64,000 bases of DNA from Pseudomonas sp. RIT-PI-q (GCF_001297125.1 NZ_LHPC01000034.1:1-64000), one strand, 5' to 3'. Positions 42,447-50,953 are shown, counted from the first letter of the stretch. The notes: generated by a model from the letters alone, not told the origin. A program made the numbers and translations.

Positions 42447-43226
42447 TCAGAATCCGATAGTGCGCAGGCCTCTGAGCTGATCCAGGTTGCCGTTCAGCGA
42501 TCCGGTTGTCGGCGCACTGTCACGCAGTACGACATTGAGGGATGTAAGGTTTCTGACCTGGTTGCTACCGCCGAGCAAAGTCGTGTTCTGCATCAGCCCA
42601 CCTTGGGCCAGGCGTTGTAGGGTGCTGCCCTGGTTGTTGTTGGCGATGATGTTGAGTTGCACTCCTGTACCGGTTGAGGAAATGCTCAGCGAGCCCGCGT
42701 CATTGGAGCCGACCAATGTCGAGCCTGCGGCCAATGCCTGGCCCTGCTGTTGCGTTGCTGGCGCTGGCGTTGCGGGTGCTTGGCTGGCCTTCGTGACGTT
42801 GATATCAACGTTGTTGTAGGCAGTGTTATTGTCGCCGGCAGCACGCACGACCTGCGTGACGCCTTCGGTGCTGTTGAGACCGCTGCCGCCAGTGACGGTG
42901 CCGGTGCCGGTGCTGGTGTTGGTGTTAGTTCCTTGCGAACGCGATGAGTCATTACCTTTTTCGTTGATCATCGACACATAGAACTGTGGCTTGGCCGTCG
43001 ATTGTTGAATTTGCATCGAGGAAGTTGCCCCGATCACGTCACCCTTGGCATTTTGCCAAGTGCTGGTCATGACAACGCCAAAACTGATAATCCGTCCCGG
43101 CATGACAAAGCGACCTCGCAAGTTCGCCAATTCCTGATCCTTCAGTTCAATGGGTTTGAACGTCTGTGCCTGGGTCGGCAGGCTGGCGGCCAGGCAAACC
43201 ACGGCCAGCCAGATTGGAGTCTTCAT
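42447..43226 (-). CDS. fapE: Fap amyloid minor component FapE
   Basis: This 259-residue exported protein has a signal peptide (MKTPIWLAVVCLAASLPTQA) and a beta-rich mature part with a Ser/Thr/Gly-rich stretch (GTNTNTSTGTGTVTGG) and a repeated Asn-rich region (LNIIANNNQGSTLQRLAQGG) that ends in LRGLRTIGF. FapE is found in small amounts in Fap fibrils and may take part in export or tethering. The place between fapD and fapF is standard for the operon. Confidence 0.9.
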   Translation of the reverse strand: MKTPIWLAVVCLAASLPTQAQTFKPIELKDQELANLRGRFVMPGRIISFGVVMTSTWQNAKGDVIGATSSMQIQQSTAKPQFYVSMINEKGNDSSRSQGTNTNTSTGTGTVTGGSGLNSTEGVTQVVRAAGDNNTAYNNVDINVTKASQAPATPAPATQQQGQALAAGSTLVGSNDAGSLSISSTGTGVQLNIIANNNQGSTLQRLAQGGLMQNTTLLGGSNQVRNLTSLNVVLRDSAPTTGSLNGNLDQLRGLRTIGF

Positions 43227-43259
43227 TGGATACTCCCGGAGCGTCGTGCTCCCTTGTTA

Positions 43260-43940
43260 TTAGAAGAAGTCGCTTTTGATGAATCCGAAATCCATCAATT
43301 CTGCGTCTTGCACCGGGTTGAAGGTGTTGATGCGATTCTTGGCGGTCAATGGCATGGGTGGGTCGAGCAACGCGTTGGTTTTGTCGTAGCCCTGGCCGAT
43401 GACGGCAAAGATGATGCCGTTCCAGCCTTTGACAAAGTCTTCGACTTTCAAACGTTTATGACCGAGTACAGGGTCTCCTATATAGACCCAGCCCTTATTG
43501 ACTCTTTGCATCACCACAAAATGTTTGTAGCCACGGATATCCAAGAGCACCACAACCGGAATCCTGATGTCGCTCAGGGTTTCTTGCGCTACCCGGTAGC
43601 CACGGGCCCGCATGCCGATACTTTCCACGTAACGCTTCATGTCGAGCATGGAGAAGCCCTGGACGCGGACAAGATTTTGATCGGAGTGTTCCAGCATGCC
43701 TTCGATAATCTGTTCTTCATTCACGTCCAGCCAATAGGCCTGGCGCAATATGGTTGCCAGCGCAGCAGCGCCGCAACTGAAGTCGGTTTTCTGTTGCACC
43801 AGGTCGGCAAATTTACGCTCACGTATGCTCTGGATCGGCTTGTATATCACCGCGCCGCCCGGGAGGACGGAAAGCGGCATTTGTGCAGCCTCGATCACAC
43901 TGGCCACGCAAAGCAAAAATGCCAAGGCGATAATGCGCAT
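43260..43940 (-). CDS. fapD: Fap C39-type cysteine protease FapD
   Basis: This 226-residue protein has a signal peptide and a papain-like C39 peptidase domain with Cys56 (TDFSCGAAALATIL), His140 (YKHFVVMQ) and Asp156 (YIGDPVLG). FapD is thought to process or assist Fap subunits in the periplasm during export. An ATG at 43979 opens the same frame, but it lies within the terminator hairpin and gives no signal peptide; the ATG at 43940 with AAGGCG upstream is correct. Confidence 0.92.
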   Translation of the reverse strand: MRIIALAFLLCVASVIEAAQMPLSVLPGGAVIYKPIQSIRERKFADLVQQKTDFSCGAAALATILRQAYWLDVNEEQIIEGMLEHSDQNLVRVQGFSMLDMKRYVESIGMRARGYRVAQETLSDIRIPVVVLLDIRGYKHFVVMQRVNKGWVYIGDPVLGHKRLKVEDFVKGWNGIIFAVIGQGYDKTNALLDPPMPLTAKNRINTFNPVQDAELMDFGFIKSDFF

Positions 43941-43963
43941 AGTGGGACGCCTTCTGGTTGTGT

Positions 43964-43990
43964 TGAAAAAGGCCCCCATAAGGGGGCCTC
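43964..43990 (-). terminator. Intrinsic terminator/attenuator between fapC and fapD
   Basis: On the minus strand GGCCCCC pairs with GGGGGCC across a 4-base loop and is followed by TTTTT. It lies 13 bases after the fapC stop and before fapD, inside the operon. Confidence 0.85.
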
Positions 43991-44002
43991 AAGAGACAGC
44001 CA

Positions 44003-45430
44003 TTAGAACGAGTTGTTGGAAATGGCCAGCGAGTTGCTTTGTTGGTTGCCCACACCGGCAGCTACGTTGACGCCCAGGTTGCCGCTGCCGCCATTCACCG
44101 AACCGCTCAGGGTTGCAGTGTTGGTCACAGGGTTGGCCCAGCCAGTTGGAGTCAGCACTTGATAAGAGTAGGTGTTGCTCAAATCAAATGAGCTGCTTTC
44201 GCTGAAGCTTTTCGCTTTGTCGTACGCAGACTCGGACGATTTGCTACCCGATTTTTCGAACGAGGAGTCAGACGACTTCGTGACCGATTTATCGAACGAT
44301 TTTGCGAACGACGAATCGCGCGATTTGTCGTACGAAGAGTCGCGCGATTTGTCGTACGAGGAGTCGTGCGATCTGTCGAACGATTTGTTTACCGATGCAT
44401 CAAGCGATGCATCGAGCGATGCGCTAAGCGATGCGTCGGAAGAACTGCTGCGAGTGCGATCGCCCCAGCCGTTATTGACGGTAGTGGAGTGGGAAGCCGC
44501 CGCAGCAGCGTCCAGCGAAGCGTTCAAGGAAGCACTCAAAGAAGCGCTCGAAGAACCGCTTGCACTGCTGCTGTTGGAACCGCTGGCATTACTGCTGTTG
44601 GAACCGCTCGCATTACTGGCGCTAGAACCGCTTATATCAACGCTTTTTGTAGAGCTGGCGTCATAGCTTTTGGAACCGCTCTTATCCCAGCTTGAAGAAG
44701 CGCTTTGACTGCCGCTGGCCTCAAACGACTTATCTTTAGAGAAACTACCGCTAGCCGTGTTGGTAACGGTGATTGTATCCACGCGATAAGTACGATCGGC
44801 GTTGTTGTTCACGGTCAGGCCAGGGCCTTGTTGATTTGCAGAGGCGGTGGCTGTTGCGTTACCCAGTGGAGCATTGGTATTGGCAATGGCCATGGTGTTT
44901 TTCTGCTGGTTAAGGTCGCCGCCAGCAACGTTGACACCCATGTTGCCGCTGCCGCCATTAGCCGATCCGCTCATCACAGCAGAAGCAGTGCTGCCGTAGT
45001 TGTCGACCCGGTTATTGTTGCTGGTTTGAGTGACGGAAGCGGTGGCGCTGGCAGTGCCGAATACGAAGGCGTTATCGGGAGCAGCAGCTGCGGCGTTGGC
45101 AATGGCCGCCGCGTTGTCTTGTTGGTTGCCGTCGCCTGCGGCCACGTTGACGCCGACGTTGCCGCTGGTGCCTGTGGCAGAGTTGTTCATCTCCGCTTCG
45201 TTGACCGTCCCGGCATTGCCGATGCGGTTGTTGGTGCTGCTTTGGGTGTCCCACGCATTCGCCGTGGCGTAGGTAGGGATCCTGGTTGGAGGAGGGGTGT
45301 GCTGACCGTTATTATTATGGCCATTGTGGTGGCCATTATGGTGGTCGTCACGCTGCCCAGCTTGTACAGCAACAGCCATGACCGCAGCAATTGCGAAAAC
45401 CAGAGGCTTGATTGCCATCGAAGGTTTCAT
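44003..45430 (-). CDS. fapC: Major Fap amyloid subunit FapC with expanded linker
   Basis: This 475-residue exported protein is the main fibre subunit. A signal peptide (1-24) and a His/Asn-rich stretch lead to three amyloid repeats: R1 about 64-110 (GVNVAAGDGNQQDNAAAIAN), R2 about 135-180 (GVNVAGGDLNQQKNTMAIAN) and R3 about 432-472 (GVNVAAGVGNQQSNSLAISN). Between R2 and R3, residues about 228-415 form a linker of Ser, Asp, Lys and Ala with repeats such as SSYDKSRD and SNASGSNS. This linker is much longer than the repeats themselves. No cysteine occurs anywhere, although a C-terminal CxxC is described for FapC elsewhere. The ATG at 45430 gives the signal peptide. Confidence 0.93.
   Translation of the reverse strand: MKPSMAIKPLVFAIAAVMAVAVQAGQRDDHHNGHHNGHNNNGQHTPPPTRIPTYATANAWDTQSSTNNRIGNAGTVNEAEMNNSATGTSGNVGVNVAAGDGNQQDNAAAIANAAAAAPDNAFVFGTASATASVTQTSNNNRVDNYGSTASAVMSGSANGGSGNMGVNVAGGDLNQQKNTMAIANTNAPLGNATATASANQQGPGLTVNNNADRTYRVDTITVTNTASGSFSKDKSFEASGSQSASSSWDKSGSKSYDASSTKSVDISGSSASNASGSNSSNASGSNSSSASGSSSASLSASLNASLDAAAAASHSTTVNNGWGDRTRSSSSDASLSASLDASLDASVNKSFDRSHDSSYDKSRDSSYDKSRDSSFAKSFDKSVTKSSDSSFEKSGSKSSESAYDKAKSFSESSSFDLSNTYSYQVLTPTGWANPVTNTATLSGSVNGGSGNLGVNVAAGVGNQQSNSLAISNNSF
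44185..44745. repeat. Repetitive DNA encoding the FapC linker
   Basis: Short units recur in phase, for example a 24-base unit reading 'cgcgatttgtcgtacga' twice in a row near 44317-44365, and several 'gcgatgcatcgagcgat'-like units near 44395-44435. Such DNA can expand or contract by slippage. Confidence 0.8.
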
Positions 45431-45482
45431 GGTGATTCTCCGTACTTATTTTAGGTTAAGTGTTGTTTCTACCTTTTTTGGG

Positions 45483-46055
45483 TCAATCCGTGACCCGTAC
45501 GCTCAGGGTGTTGGCCGTTCGGTTTCCCACCCCGGCGCTCTGATTCAACTGGATCACCCCGCGGCTACCGGTGAAGGCCTGGTCGCTGGTAGCGACCTGG
45601 CGATAGCCTGGTGCAGAGTCAGTTGGATCGGAGTTGTTGATCAGCGCCACGTTCTGTTGCCTGAGGACGCTGTCATCGATACTTTGCGGCTGCGAACCAA
45701 TGCTTATCCGCAGGGCATTGGCTTGCTGGTTGCTGGCGCCCGCGCTCTGGTTGACACCCAGTACGCCGTTGCCATGACTGAAGGAGTTGCCCTGGATGCT
45801 GGACTGAGCATCGATCGTGGGGTCGACTTGGCCACGCAACCGTTGGCGAATCTGTGTGGTCGCGTTGGCGCCATGACCAATGGCGATGGCTCGGGCGTTG
45901 GCCTGCTGCTGCTGATCGCCCGCAGCCTGGTTGACCGAGAGGTTGCCTTGGTATTGCATGCCCGAACCGTCGATGTCGGCGTTATTGATGACGGGAGGTT
46001 GGGCAAAGGTCGGAGCACTGCAAAACATCGCGATAATCAGCAACGTACGATTCAT
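45483..46055 (-). CDS. fapB: Fap nucleator/minor amyloid subunit FapB
   Basis: This 190-residue exported protein has a signal peptide (residues 1-18, ending FAQ) and repeats of the same kind as FapC (LSVNQAAGDQQQQANARAIA, LGVNQSAGASNQQANALRIS, IQLNQSAGVGNRTANTLSVR). FapB is considered the nucleator of FapC fibres. The only cysteine lies in the signal peptide, so the mature protein has none. It starts one base after the fapA stop codon, with GGGAG within the end of fapA, so translation is coupled. Confidence 0.92.
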   Translation of the reverse strand: MNRTLLIIAMFCSAPTFAQPPVINNADIDGSGMQYQGNLSVNQAAGDQQQQANARAIAIGHGANATTQIRQRLRGQVDPTIDAQSSIQGNSFSHGNGVLGVNQSAGASNQQANALRISIGSQPQSIDDSVLRQQNVALINNSDPTDSAPGYRQVATSDQAFTGSRGVIQLNQSAGVGNRTANTLSVRVTD

Positions 46056-46056
46056 C

Positions 46057-46494
46057 TTAACGGTCTCCCGTTATGATTTTCAGAGCACCCAGGCCTTGCT
46101 GGATGTTTGAATTGACCATGTTGGCAATGCCGCTGCCCGAATTTCCCGAACGTCCGGCAGGGAGGTTGGAAAGCTGGGTCTGGTTGCTGATATTGCCGCC
46201 CAGGTTGTCGGTGTTTTGAGTGACCAGGCGGGAGATGCTTGCACCACTGGCGACACTGGCGAAGTCGCCGTCGCTCAACTCGTTCGTTTGACTGAGAATC
46301 TGTTTGGACGGGTTGGCATTGACGGTCGTAGGACTTGGGTCGGGGATGAGCGGTGGAATCGTTGCGTTGCGCGTCTGGACATCGCGTTTGATGGTAATGA
46401 TGCCGTTGTCAGCCTGTACAGGCAGGCAGATGGTCGAGCCCAGTGCGCATCCGATCAGAAGAAGGCTATAGATGCTTTTATCAAATTTCCCCAC
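46057..46494 (-). CDS. fapA: Fap operon first gene, FapA
   Basis: This 145-residue exported protein has a signal peptide (KSIYSLLLIGCALGSTICLP, ending VQA) and a mature part with a weak Fap-like Asn/Gln pattern (QTQLSNLPAGRSGNSGSGIA). FapA is reported to control fibre composition, probably as a chaperone of FapB and FapC. It starts with GTG at 46494, with AAGGAA eight bases upstream. Confidence 0.9.
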   Translation of the reverse strand: MGKFDKSIYSLLLIGCALGSTICLPVQADNGIITIKRDVQTRNATIPPLIPDPSPTTVNANPSKQILSQTNELSDGDFASVASGASISRLVTQNTDNLGGNISNQTQLSNLPAGRSGNSGSGIANMVNSNIQQGLGALKIITGDR

Positions 46495-46828
46495 GGCGGC
46501 AATTCCTTCTGTAAGTGGAACGCTGGGCCCTTATCAGCGTTGCGAGGAAGAGAGCAGAAGGTGTGCCGGTTTTCGTTTTTCTTTTAAAAACAGCTGGTTG
46601 GCTTTAATAGTCGAGCTGGTCAAAAAAATTTGTAACGCCGGTGAGACAGAACCACGCAAAAAGCGCCGTCCATGCTGGCGGCGTTGCTCGCTAAGGGCGC
46701 TGAAGGCAGGTTGTATCAGTGGCTTAACATTTTCTGGCAAGCGCGCTTGGGCCGCTTTAGTTCGCGGGTTTGCGCAGGGATGGGTGTTTCAAAAATGGAC
46801 ATTTTCGGGGGAGGGCGGGGTGACCCGG
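46495..46828. other. 334-bp fap promoter region
   Basis: No gene is seen. The sigma-54 promoter lies near the fapA end. AT-rich runs (tttaaaaa near 46585 and aaaaaaattt near 46622) farther upstream are suitable for bending or activator sites. The nadR-like gene ends at 46829 on the same strand. Confidence 0.6.
46553..46569 (-). promoter_or_regulatory. Sigma-54 promoter of fapABCDEF
   Basis: On the minus strand CCGGCACACCTTCTGCT carries GG and GC separated by exactly 10 bases and matches TGGCAC-N5-TTGC at most positions. The predicted start near 46543 leaves a leader of about 49 bases before fapA. Confidence 0.7.
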
Positions 46829-47353
46829 TCAGGCCTTGAGCAAGCGCATCACAGCCTTGAATGCCGCGTCCTTGCGCTGTTTCCAATCACCTTGCAGTAC
46901 CTGGCAAGGCTGGTGGTGCAGGTCAAGCCATTGGTGGCTGGCCTGGAAAAACGCCTGGCGTTCTGCGAGTTGTGGTTGGCAACGCTGGCCGTCGTCATGC
47001 CAGGCCACGGCTTCAGGGCTCAGCAGCAAATGCAGGTCGTAGTGCCGTGCCAGCAATGCTTGCTCGATCCACGTCGGGCAAGCGCCAAACAAGGTGCGAC
47101 TCCAAAGGATATTGCTTAAGAGGTGCGTGTCGAGAATCAGCAGTGACGGTTGTTTGGCGCGTGCTTCATCTTCCCAAGCCAACTGACCTTGTGCGATGGC
47201 TGGAATGTCGTCATAGCACGTTACGCGGGCTTCCCTTTCGATGAAATGCCGGACGTACTCGCCGACCAATATGCCACCAAAATTGGCGTGAATCTCGCTC
47301 GAAAGCCAGCTTTTGCCGCTCGATTCCGGCCCCGCCAGCACCAACACCTTCAT
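46829..47353 (-). CDS. NadR-like nicotinamide riboside kinase
   Basis: This 174-residue P-loop kinase has Walker A GPESSGKS (about 8-15) and resembles the C-terminal ribosylnicotinamide kinase domain of NadR (EYVRHFIERE, LLILDTHLLSNILW, HYDLHLLLSPEAVAWHDDGQ). It should phosphorylate nicotinamide riboside to NMN. The start at 47353 overlaps the pnuC stop by ATGA, so uptake and trapping of the riboside are coupled. The DNA-binding and adenylyltransferase parts of full NadR are absent. Confidence 0.85.
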   Translation of the reverse strand: MKVLVLAGPESSGKSWLSSEIHANFGGILVGEYVRHFIEREARVTCYDDIPAIAQGQLAWEDEARAKQPSLLILDTHLLSNILWSRTLFGACPTWIEQALLARHYDLHLLLSPEAVAWHDDGQRCQPQLAERQAFFQASHQWLDLHHQPCQVLQGDWKQRKDAAFKAVMRLLKA

Positions 47354-47913
47354 GTGCGCAACGCCGGGTCGGTACGCCATTCTCGCCAGCCTTGCACGGC
47401 AATCAGAGTGAACAGTGCATAGAGGCCAGCGGTCAGGTACATGCCTTTGTACATAAACAGCCCGACGAAGACCACATCCAGAGCGATCCACAACGGCCAG
47501 CACTGCACGCGTTTTTGCGCCATCCACAATTGCGCCACCAGGCTGAAGCCGGTCAGCGCCGCATCCAGCCAGGGTTGGGCAGCATCGGTCCAGTGCGCCA
47601 TGGCAGCGCCCAACAACAGGCTGCCGATCGCGCCGATGGCCAGACCGAATGCGACCGATTTGCCATCGAGCTGGCTGACCCGGCGCCCCTGATGCGCTTC
47701 ACCGGCACGGGTCCATTGCCACCAGCCATAGAGCTGAAACGCGGCGTAGACCACCTGAAGCAGCATGTCCGAGTACAGTTTCACTTCAAAAAAGATCCAG
47801 CTATATAGCAGCACCATGACCAGGCCGATCGGCCAGCACCAGGGGTTCTGTTTGACGGTCAACCACACGGCAATCACACCGAGGGCGGCGGCAAACAGTT
47901 CAAGCCCGGACAT
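47350..47913 (-). CDS. pnuC: Nicotinamide riboside transporter PnuC
   Basis: This 187-residue inner-membrane protein with about seven helices matches PnuC (LTVKQNPWCWPIGLVMVLLY, VYAAFQLYGWWQWTRAG, PLWIALDVVFVGLFMYKGMY). It lets nicotinamide riboside enter by facilitated diffusion, which the neighbouring kinase makes irreversible. The ATG at 47913 has AAGGAA six bases upstream. PnuT, a thiamine relative, is excluded by the kinase partner but not by sequence alone. Confidence 0.9.
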   Translation of the reverse strand: MSGLELFAAALGVIAVWLTVKQNPWCWPIGLVMVLLYSWIFFEVKLYSDMLLQVVYAAFQLYGWWQWTRAGEAHQGRRVSQLDGKSVAFGLAIGAIGSLLLGAAMAHWTDAAQPWLDAALTGFSLVAQLWMAQKRVQCWPLWIALDVVFVGLFMYKGMYLTAGLYALFTLIAVQGWREWRTDPALRT

Positions 47914-48014
47914 GAATGTTCCTTGGGGGAAGCAAAGAGGGGGACGGATTGTACCGGCAGGCGCTGCCAAGTAAAACCAGCAAGCGCCATCCCTCATCGG
48001 GCCTGCGTTGGGCT

Positions 48015-48181
48015 CTGTAGCAGCTGTCGAGCCTGCGAGGCTGCGTTCGGCTGCGAAGCAGTCGTCAATCCAGCATACGATTTTTGTCTGGCACACCGCG
48101 GTGCCTGGTTTCACGACTGCTTCGCAGCCGAACGCAGCCTCGCAGGCTCGACAGCTGCTACAAAGAACGCAAGCTGCTACA
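48015..48181. repeat. REP inverted pair (ctgtagcagctg type) plus extra half-unit
   Basis: Arms of about 51 bases begin CTGTAGCAGCTGTCGAGCCT and are mirrored near 48112-48162, followed by a short extra 'gcaagctgctaca' half-unit. It lies between pnuC and the chemoreceptor gene. Confidence 0.85.
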
Positions 48182-48194
48182 GAGATCGCATTTC

Positions 48195-49829
48195 CTACAC
48201 CCGGAACTGCTTGAGCAACCCGTTCAACTGTTCACTCAATTCCTTCAGTCGAACACTGGCCAGGCTTGACTGTTCCGCCGCCAGTGCCGTGCTATGGGAC
48301 AAACCGGCCGCTTGGGTGACGTTCTGGTTGATGTCCTCGACCACATGCGCCTGTTGCAAGGTCGCGCTGGCAATCGAGGCGTTCAGCCCGTTGAGGTTGC
48401 GCAGCGCCTGGCCGATGGCGTTCAGGCTCGCACCGGCGAGGCCGGCCTGCTCGATGGTCAATTGCGATGCACGGCTGCTGTCGCTGATCACCTTCACCGC
48501 CGCTTCGGAGTGGCTCTGCAGGCGCTCGATCATCGACTGGATTTCGGCCGTGGACTTCTGGGTGCGCTGGGCCAGCAGCCGCACTTCATCGGCCACCACC
48601 GCAAAACCGCGGCCCTGTTCACCGGCACGGGCCGCTTCGATGGCCGCATTGAGCGCCAGCAGGTTGGTCTGTTCGGCAATGGAGCGGATCACTTCCAGAA
48701 CGCTGCCGATCTGCGTGCTTTCGGCGGCGAGGGTGCGAATAACTTCCACCGCTTGATCGATGGTCGAAGACAACTTGTCGATCTGCTGCAGGCTGCCATC
48801 AATATTGACTTGGCCTTGCTGCGCCTGAGACTCGGCATCGCGCATTTCGCTGGCGGCGTGTTCGGCGTTTTTCGCCACGTCCTGCACGCCATACGTCACT
48901 TCGTTGATAGCCGTGGCCACCAGTTCCATCTGTTGCGATTGCTGCTGGCTGCGTTGCTGGGCCTGGGCAGCGTCGTTGCCCAACTCGCTGGAAGACTGGC
49001 CAAGGGCGCTGGCAGACACTTGCAATTCACTGATCACCAGCCGCAACTTGGTAGTAAATGCATTGAAGTGGCGTGCCAGTTGCGTGACTTCATCCTGGCC
49101 ATGGGTATCGAGGCTGCGGGTCAGGTCGCTCTCGCCGCTGGCGATGTTGGCCATGGCCGTCACGGTTTCCTGGAGCGGCCGCACGATGCTGCGGGCAATC
49201 AGAATCACCAGCAGCGCCATGATCAGGGCAATCACCAGCCCGACGAAAGAAGCCTTCCAGACCTGGCCATAAAACTCGGCCTGAACGTCGTCGACGTACA
49301 CGCCCGAGCCAAGCACCCAACCCCAGGGTTCGAACAGTTTGACGTAGGAGGTTTTCTCGACGGGGGCATTGGCGCCCGGTTTCGGCCAGCGGTAGTCAAC
49401 CGTGCCGGCACCCTTGGACTTGGCGATGGCAACCATTTCATTGAACAGCGCAAAACCGTCCGGGTCGCGGATCGTCGAGAGGTTCTGGCCTTCGAGTTTC
49501 GGGTTGGCCGGGTGCATGACCATCACCGGCGTCAGGTCGTTGATCCAGAAGTAATCGTTCTGGTCATAACGCAGGCCGCGAACAGCCGTCAGCGCCTGCT
49601 TTTGCGCGGCGTCACGGGTGAGCGTGCCGGCGGTTTCCAGATCGTGATAATAAGTCAGGATGCCACTGGCAGTCTGCACCACGTGCTGGGTTTTCTGCAC
49701 CTTGGCGTGGTAGAGGTCATCGTGTATCTGCTTGAGCATCAACACGCCCAAGGTCAATAGCATCATGACGGCCACGATCAAGATGAGCCACAAACGGCGG
49801 CTGATCGACATATTGCGCAAGCTGTTCAT
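48195..49829 (-). CDS. Methyl-accepting chemotaxis protein with single Cache domain
   Basis: This 544-residue chemoreceptor has a first membrane helix at about 13-33, a periplasmic single-Cache domain at about 35-185 (RGLRYDQNDYFWINDLTPVM, GWVLGSGVYVDDVQAEFYGQ), a second helix at about 190-212, a HAMP domain and a signalling domain with the hairpin tip IAEQTNLLALNAAIEAARAG. sCache_2 receptors of this kind often sense small organic acids. The start at 49829 gives the basic N-terminus before helix 1. Confidence 0.9.
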   Translation of the reverse strand: MNSLRNMSISRRLWLILIVAVMMLLTLGVLMLKQIHDDLYHAKVQKTQHVVQTASGILTYYHDLETAGTLTRDAAQKQALTAVRGLRYDQNDYFWINDLTPVMVMHPANPKLEGQNLSTIRDPDGFALFNEMVAIAKSKGAGTVDYRWPKPGANAPVEKTSYVKLFEPWGWVLGSGVYVDDVQAEFYGQVWKASFVGLVIALIMALLVILIARSIVRPLQETVTAMANIASGESDLTRSLDTHGQDEVTQLARHFNAFTTKLRLVISELQVSASALGQSSSELGNDAAQAQQRSQQQSQQMELVATAINEVTYGVQDVAKNAEHAASEMRDAESQAQQGQVNIDGSLQQIDKLSSTIDQAVEVIRTLAAESTQIGSVLEVIRSIAEQTNLLALNAAIEAARAGEQGRGFAVVADEVRLLAQRTQKSTAEIQSMIERLQSHSEAAVKVISDSSRASQLTIEQAGLAGASLNAIGQALRNLNGLNASIASATLQQAHVVEDINQNVTQAAGLSHSTALAAEQSSLASVRLKELSEQLNGLLKQFRV

Positions 49830-50122
49830 AACGCTGTCACTCCGGGTTCTTTTTCTTGTAATAAATGATCGCCAGCATCCAACCACACTTTGCCAACCGG
49901 GCCTACAAGGCCTAAGTCCAATACGCGGCAGCGTAAAACGGACTTGTCTGATAGGATTTCGGCCCCGCACGGAAAAACCTGAATCCAGGTTGATTTTTCA
50001 CAGGATTTTTACGGCTGTGCGTGGATCTTGCGCTCGCGGGTTTTCAACTACGCTGGTTGCAGTCAAACGCTCTGAAAAATATTAACGGGGCATGCCGTGG
50101 CGCATCGCTTCTTGGGGGATTG

Positions 50123-50953
50123 ATGGATCTTTGGACCGCCTTTCAGGCATTGATACTTGGGGTTGTAGAAGGGCTGACGGAGTTTTTGCCGATTTCCAGT
50201 ACCGGGCACCAGATCATTGTGGCCGACTTGCTCGACTTCGGTGGCGAGCGGGCCATCGCTTTCAACATCATCATTCAGCTGGGTGCCATCCTGGCGGTGG
50301 TGTGGGAGTTTCGCCGCAAGATCCTCGATGTGGTCATCGGCTTGCCGACACAGCCCAGCGCTCGACGTTTCACCGCGAACTTGCTGATTGCCTTCATGCC
50401 GGCCGTGGTGCTGGGGGTGATTTTTTCCGATTTGATCCACCACTACCTGTTCAACCCGATTACCGTGGCAGCGGCCTTGGTCGTGGGCGGGATCATCATG
50501 TTGTGGGCCGAACAACGTCAGCATGAAGTGCACGCTGAAACCGTTGACGAGATCACCTGGAAAGACGCCCTCAAAGTCGGTTTCGCCCAGTGCCTGGCGA
50601 TGATTCCGGGCACTTCGCGTTCTGGCTCGACCATCATCGGCGGTTTGCTGTTTGGCCTGTCGCGCAAGACTGCGACCGAGTTTTCGTTCTTCCTGGCCAT
50701 GCCGACCATGGTCGCTGCCGCGGTGTACTCGGGTTTTAAATACCGTCACTTGTTCGTGCCAGCGGATTTTCCGGTGTTCGCCATCGGCTTCGTGACTGCG
50801 TTCATCTTCGCGATGATTGCTGTCAGGGGCCTGCTGAAGTTCATCGCCAGCCACAGCTATGCGGCGTTCGCCTGGTATCGGATCGCGTTCGGCCTGGTCA
50901 TCCTGGCGACCTGGCAGTTTGGCTGGGTCGATTGGGCAGCGGCCAAGCCATGA
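50123..50953 (+). CDS. uppP: Undecaprenyl-diphosphatase
   Basis: This 276-residue inner-membrane enzyme dephosphorylates undecaprenyl diphosphate to recycle the carrier for peptidoglycan and other polymers. The catalytic motifs are VVEGLTEFLPISSTGHQII near the N-terminus and AMIPGTSRSGSTIIGGLL in the second half. The ATG at 50123 follows GGGGGA. The DUF1294 gene overlaps its stop by ATGA. Confidence 0.94.
   Translation: MDLWTAFQALILGVVEGLTEFLPISSTGHQIIVADLLDFGGERAIAFNIIIQLGAILAVVWEFRRKILDVVIGLPTQPSARRFTANLLIAFMPAVVLGVIFSDLIHHYLFNPITVAAALVVGGIIMLWAEQRQHEVHAETVDEITWKDALKVGFAQCLAMIPGTSRSGSTIIGGLLFGLSRKTATEFSFFLAMPTMVAAAVYSGFKYRHLFVPADFPVFAIGFVTAFIFAMIAVRGLLKFIASHSYAAFAWYRIAFGLVILATWQFGWVDWAAAKP

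Noticed and set aside
43941..43979. Upstream ATG of fapD
   Set aside because: It lies within the intrinsic terminator and would destroy the signal peptide.
44172..44666. Long plus-strand open frame (164 residues, acidic) opposite fapC
   Set aside because: It is the shadow of the repetitive FapC linker; codon repeats keep the opposite strand free of stops. No ribosome site or domain.
44185..44745. Tandem repeat array as a mobile or CRISPR element
   Set aside because: The repeats are in phase with the FapC reading frame and encode its linker.
48294..49760. 488-residue plus-strand frame opposite the chemoreceptor
   Set aside because: Shadow of a clear methyl-accepting protein.
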